Assembly: GCA_024235795.1 (NCBI GenBank)
Contig: JACKLR010000001.1
Coordinates: 372,001-436,000, forward strand
Direction of reading: 5' to 3'
DNA: 64,000 bases
Origin: Burkholderiales bacterium
GTDB lineage: Bacteria; Pseudomonadota; Gammaproteobacteria; Burkholderiales; Nitrosomonadaceae
Part shown: positions 62,683-64,000 of the stretch, piece after piece
How positions within the stretch are numbered: the stretch's first letter is position 1
How the letters are laid out: every line of letters begins with the position of its first letter
The notes under the pieces: generated by a model
What the model saw: the letters and a program-made list of their open reading frames with translations, nothing else
Databases searched by the model: none
What the model was told of the DNA's origin: nothing
Program-made: the position numbers and the translations under genes

Positions 62683-63147
62683 GTGGTAAAAATCAAAATC
62701 GATATTAAGTTTATGTGTTCAGCGCTAGAACAAGCATTAAAGGCACAATCACTGGGTGAAGTGCCGGTAGGTGCAATCATCGTGCAGAATGAAAAGATAA
62801 TTGGACGCGGATATAACTGCCCTATCACTACCCGAGATCCAACTGCACATGCTGAAGTTATGGCACTGCGAGACAGCGCGCGCTATTTAAACAACTATCG
62901 CCTGCCCGACTGCACGCTTTACGTTACATTGGAACCCTGTATCATGTGCATCGGCGCGCTATTTCATGCACGTATTAAACGTCTGGTTTATGCCGCCGCT
63001 GATCCGAAAACTGGCGTATGCGGCAGTGTGATTGATTTGCCTGCCGAAACCCGGCTGAATCATCATATGCAGGTGGAAGGCGGTATTCTGGCTAATGAAG
63101 CAGGTATGTTGCTTAAGCATTTTTTTGCGCAACGGCGTAAAATTTAA
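62683..63147 (+). CDS. tadA: tRNA-specific adenosine deaminase TadA
   Basis: The 154-residue cytidine/deoxycytidylate deaminase-fold protein has the zinc and proton-shuttle motif TAHAEVMAL (His and Glu) and PCIMC (two Cys), followed by a region containing FHARIKRLVYAAADPKTG. It makes inosine at position 34 of tRNA-Arg. I used the GTG at 62683: homologues have a helix beginning F-M-x2-A-L before GEVPVGA, and the ATG at 62713 would cut the start of that helix. No ribosome site is clear for either. Confidence 0.9.
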   Translation: MVKIKIDIKFMCSALEQALKAQSLGEVPVGAIIVQNEKIIGRGYNCPITTRDPTAHAEVMALRDSARYLNNYRLPDCTLYVTLEPCIMCIGALFHARIKRLVYAAADPKTGVCGSVIDLPAETRLNHHMQVEGGILANEAGMLLKHFFAQRRKI

Positions 63148-63184
63148 CCAATGTAATCACAAAAAAAGCGGGAATGAAGATATT

Positions 63185-63664
63185 ATGAAAATCAATATCT
63201 CAATCAATAAGCAACAGCTAGATCTACTCAATGATGCTGGTCAGATTATCAAACATTATAGAATTTCTACTGCAAAAAATGGTACAGGGCAAGAAAACGG
63301 AAGCTTCTGTACACCGCTGGGTAAACATATCATCCGTGCAAAAATTGGTTCGGGGCGGCCTGTCAACACGGTATTTGTGCGTCGCCGGCCAACTGGGGAA
63401 ATTTACACACCGAAACTGGGACAGCAGTATCCTGAACGGGATTGGATATTGACACGAATCTTATGGCTGTCAGGTTGCGAGCCTGGTTTTAACCGGTTCG
63501 GATCAGTTGATACCATGCGACGCTATATTTATATCCATGGCAGCCCTGACAGTGTGGAAATGGGAAAACCCGGTTCTATTGGTTGCATTCGCATTTCCAA
63601 CAACGATCTAATGGAATTATTTGACTACGTTTCTACGGGAACGCAAGTCAATATTATTCAATAA
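63185..63664 (+). CDS. L,D-transpeptidase (YkuD-fold) domain protein without signal peptide
   Basis: The 159-residue protein is a YkuD domain: a strand region KQQLDLLNDAGQIIKHYRIS, then TPLGKHIIRAKIG, and the active site HGSPDSVEMGKPGSIGCIRIS with catalytic His and Cys. No signal peptide or anchor is seen at the start used (63185, MKINISIN); the earlier in-frame ATG at 63095 adds no plausible signal. Without export the enzyme would not reach peptidoglycan, so either a non-standard start or a different role must apply. It follows tadA by 37 bases. Confidence 0.88.
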   Translation: MKINISINKQQLDLLNDAGQIIKHYRISTAKNGTGQENGSFCTPLGKHIIRAKIGSGRPVNTVFVRRRPTGEIYTPKLGQQYPERDWILTRILWLSGCEPGFNRFGSVDTMRRYIYIHGSPDSVEMGKPGSIGCIRISNNDLMELFDYVSTGTQVNIIQ

Positions 63665-63796
63665 CAACAGCAAAACCAGTTTAGCAGACACTTAATTTGA
63701 GATCTGACTTTCGAAGTTTTCAGTGTCAAAACCAAACAATAATAATTCGACTCAATCGAAAACCAGTCAAATCGGAATTAGCGATTAGGAAATATT

Positions 63797-64000
63797 ATGC
63801 ATATTAGATTTTTCGATACCGGGTTTGATATATTTTATTACACTTTAATTGCTGCTTTAATTGGTTTGCCTTCTTGTGCCATTGCCGAAGAATGGATATA
63901 TACCATCCGGCCAGGAGATAATCTGTGGAATCTGACCGAACGTCATCTTACGGATATGCAGTATGTAAACCGTTTACAGCAGTTGAATAATATTAAGAAC
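63797..64000 (+). CDS. LysM-domain exported protein, N-terminal part (cut by window edge)
   Basis: The visible 68 residues have a signal peptide (MHIRFFDTGFDIFYYTLIAALIGLPSCAIA, about 30 residues) and a LysM domain (YTIRPGDNLWNLTERHL...YVNRLQQLNNIKN). AGGA precedes the start by 6 bases. LysM binds peptidoglycan. In related bacteria such starts are followed by a FecR-type or peptidase domain; that part lies beyond the window. Confidence 0.85.
   Translation, partial: MHIRFFDTGFDIFYYTLIAALIGLPSCAIAEEWIYTIRPGDNLWNLTERHLTDMQYVNRLQQLNNIKN

Noticed and set aside
1..64000. tRNA genes, CRISPR arrays or prophage
   Set aside because: No T-arm-like GGTTCGAATCC with cloverleaf context, no regularly spaced direct repeats, and no phage structural genes were found by reading the intergenic regions.

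Overview
The window looks like chromosome of a motile betaproteobacterium, most likely a Nitrosomonas-type ammonia oxidiser (family Nitrosomonadaceae). This is inferred from gene content: a CADD-type p-aminobenzoate synthase, priB inside the rpsF-rpsR-rplI operon, a CheD-containing chemotaxis operon, moderate-to-low GC, and many conserved proteins of unknown function. No ammonia-oxidation gene lies in the window, so the genus is not proven. No tRNA, rRNA, CRISPR array or prophage was seen.

Region 1 (1-16.4 kb, minus strand) is a chemotaxis operon. In transcription order it reads: EAL/HDOD protein, CheZ-like protein, cheY, a four-PAS soluble receptor, cheA, cheW, a membrane receptor, cheR, cheD, cheB, and an Aer-like PAS receptor cut by the window edge. 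cheA is split by a complete IS21-family element (6604-9212; 5-bp target duplication CCAAA). Removing the element and one duplication restores a single 738-codon frame. The insertion falls at the end of the ATPase domain and separates it from the CheW-like P5 domain. A sigma-28-like promoter and a perfect 15-bp palindrome lie upstream of the operon.

Region 2 (16.7-24.5 kb) holds a DUF4126 protein, a PqiA-like protein, the rpsF-priB-rpsR-rplI operon, trpG-trpD-trpC, and a small membrane protein with a strong terminator. Region 3 (24.5-35.7 kb) holds the CADD pABA synthase, divergent metE/metR, a DedA/YqaA-like protein, the hemA-prfA-prmC-grxD series, a small secreted protein and lpd.

Region 4 (36-48.6 kb) holds a glycosyltransferase, the glutathione-dependent formaldehyde oxidation pair (adhC-fghA), a beta-oxidation pair (thiolase plus a bifunctional dehydrogenase/hydratase), a GGDEF diguanylate cyclase, an SGNH-like protein, a secreted subtilase and a CDP-alcohol phosphatidyltransferase. 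Region 5 (49.6-53.9 kb) is a tight plus-strand run of five poorly characterised genes: DUF938 methyltransferase, SDR, DUF1326, DUF2182, DUF3422. It is the best candidate here for an undescribed functional module.

Region 6 (53.9-64 kb) holds sdaA, a BCAM0308-type zinc-ribbon protein, a RecB-like nuclease, two small exported proteins, the SRP RNA gene followed by dnaX, ybaB and rluB, then prmB, tadA, an L,D-transpeptidase-fold protein and the start of a LysM protein. Most of the window is housekeeping. The points of interest are the clean cheA interruption, the non-canonical CheZ candidate, the CADD protein with a full set of metal-ligand and tyrosine positions, the DUF1326/DUF2182 cluster, and two genes whose stop codons lie inside short tandem duplications.
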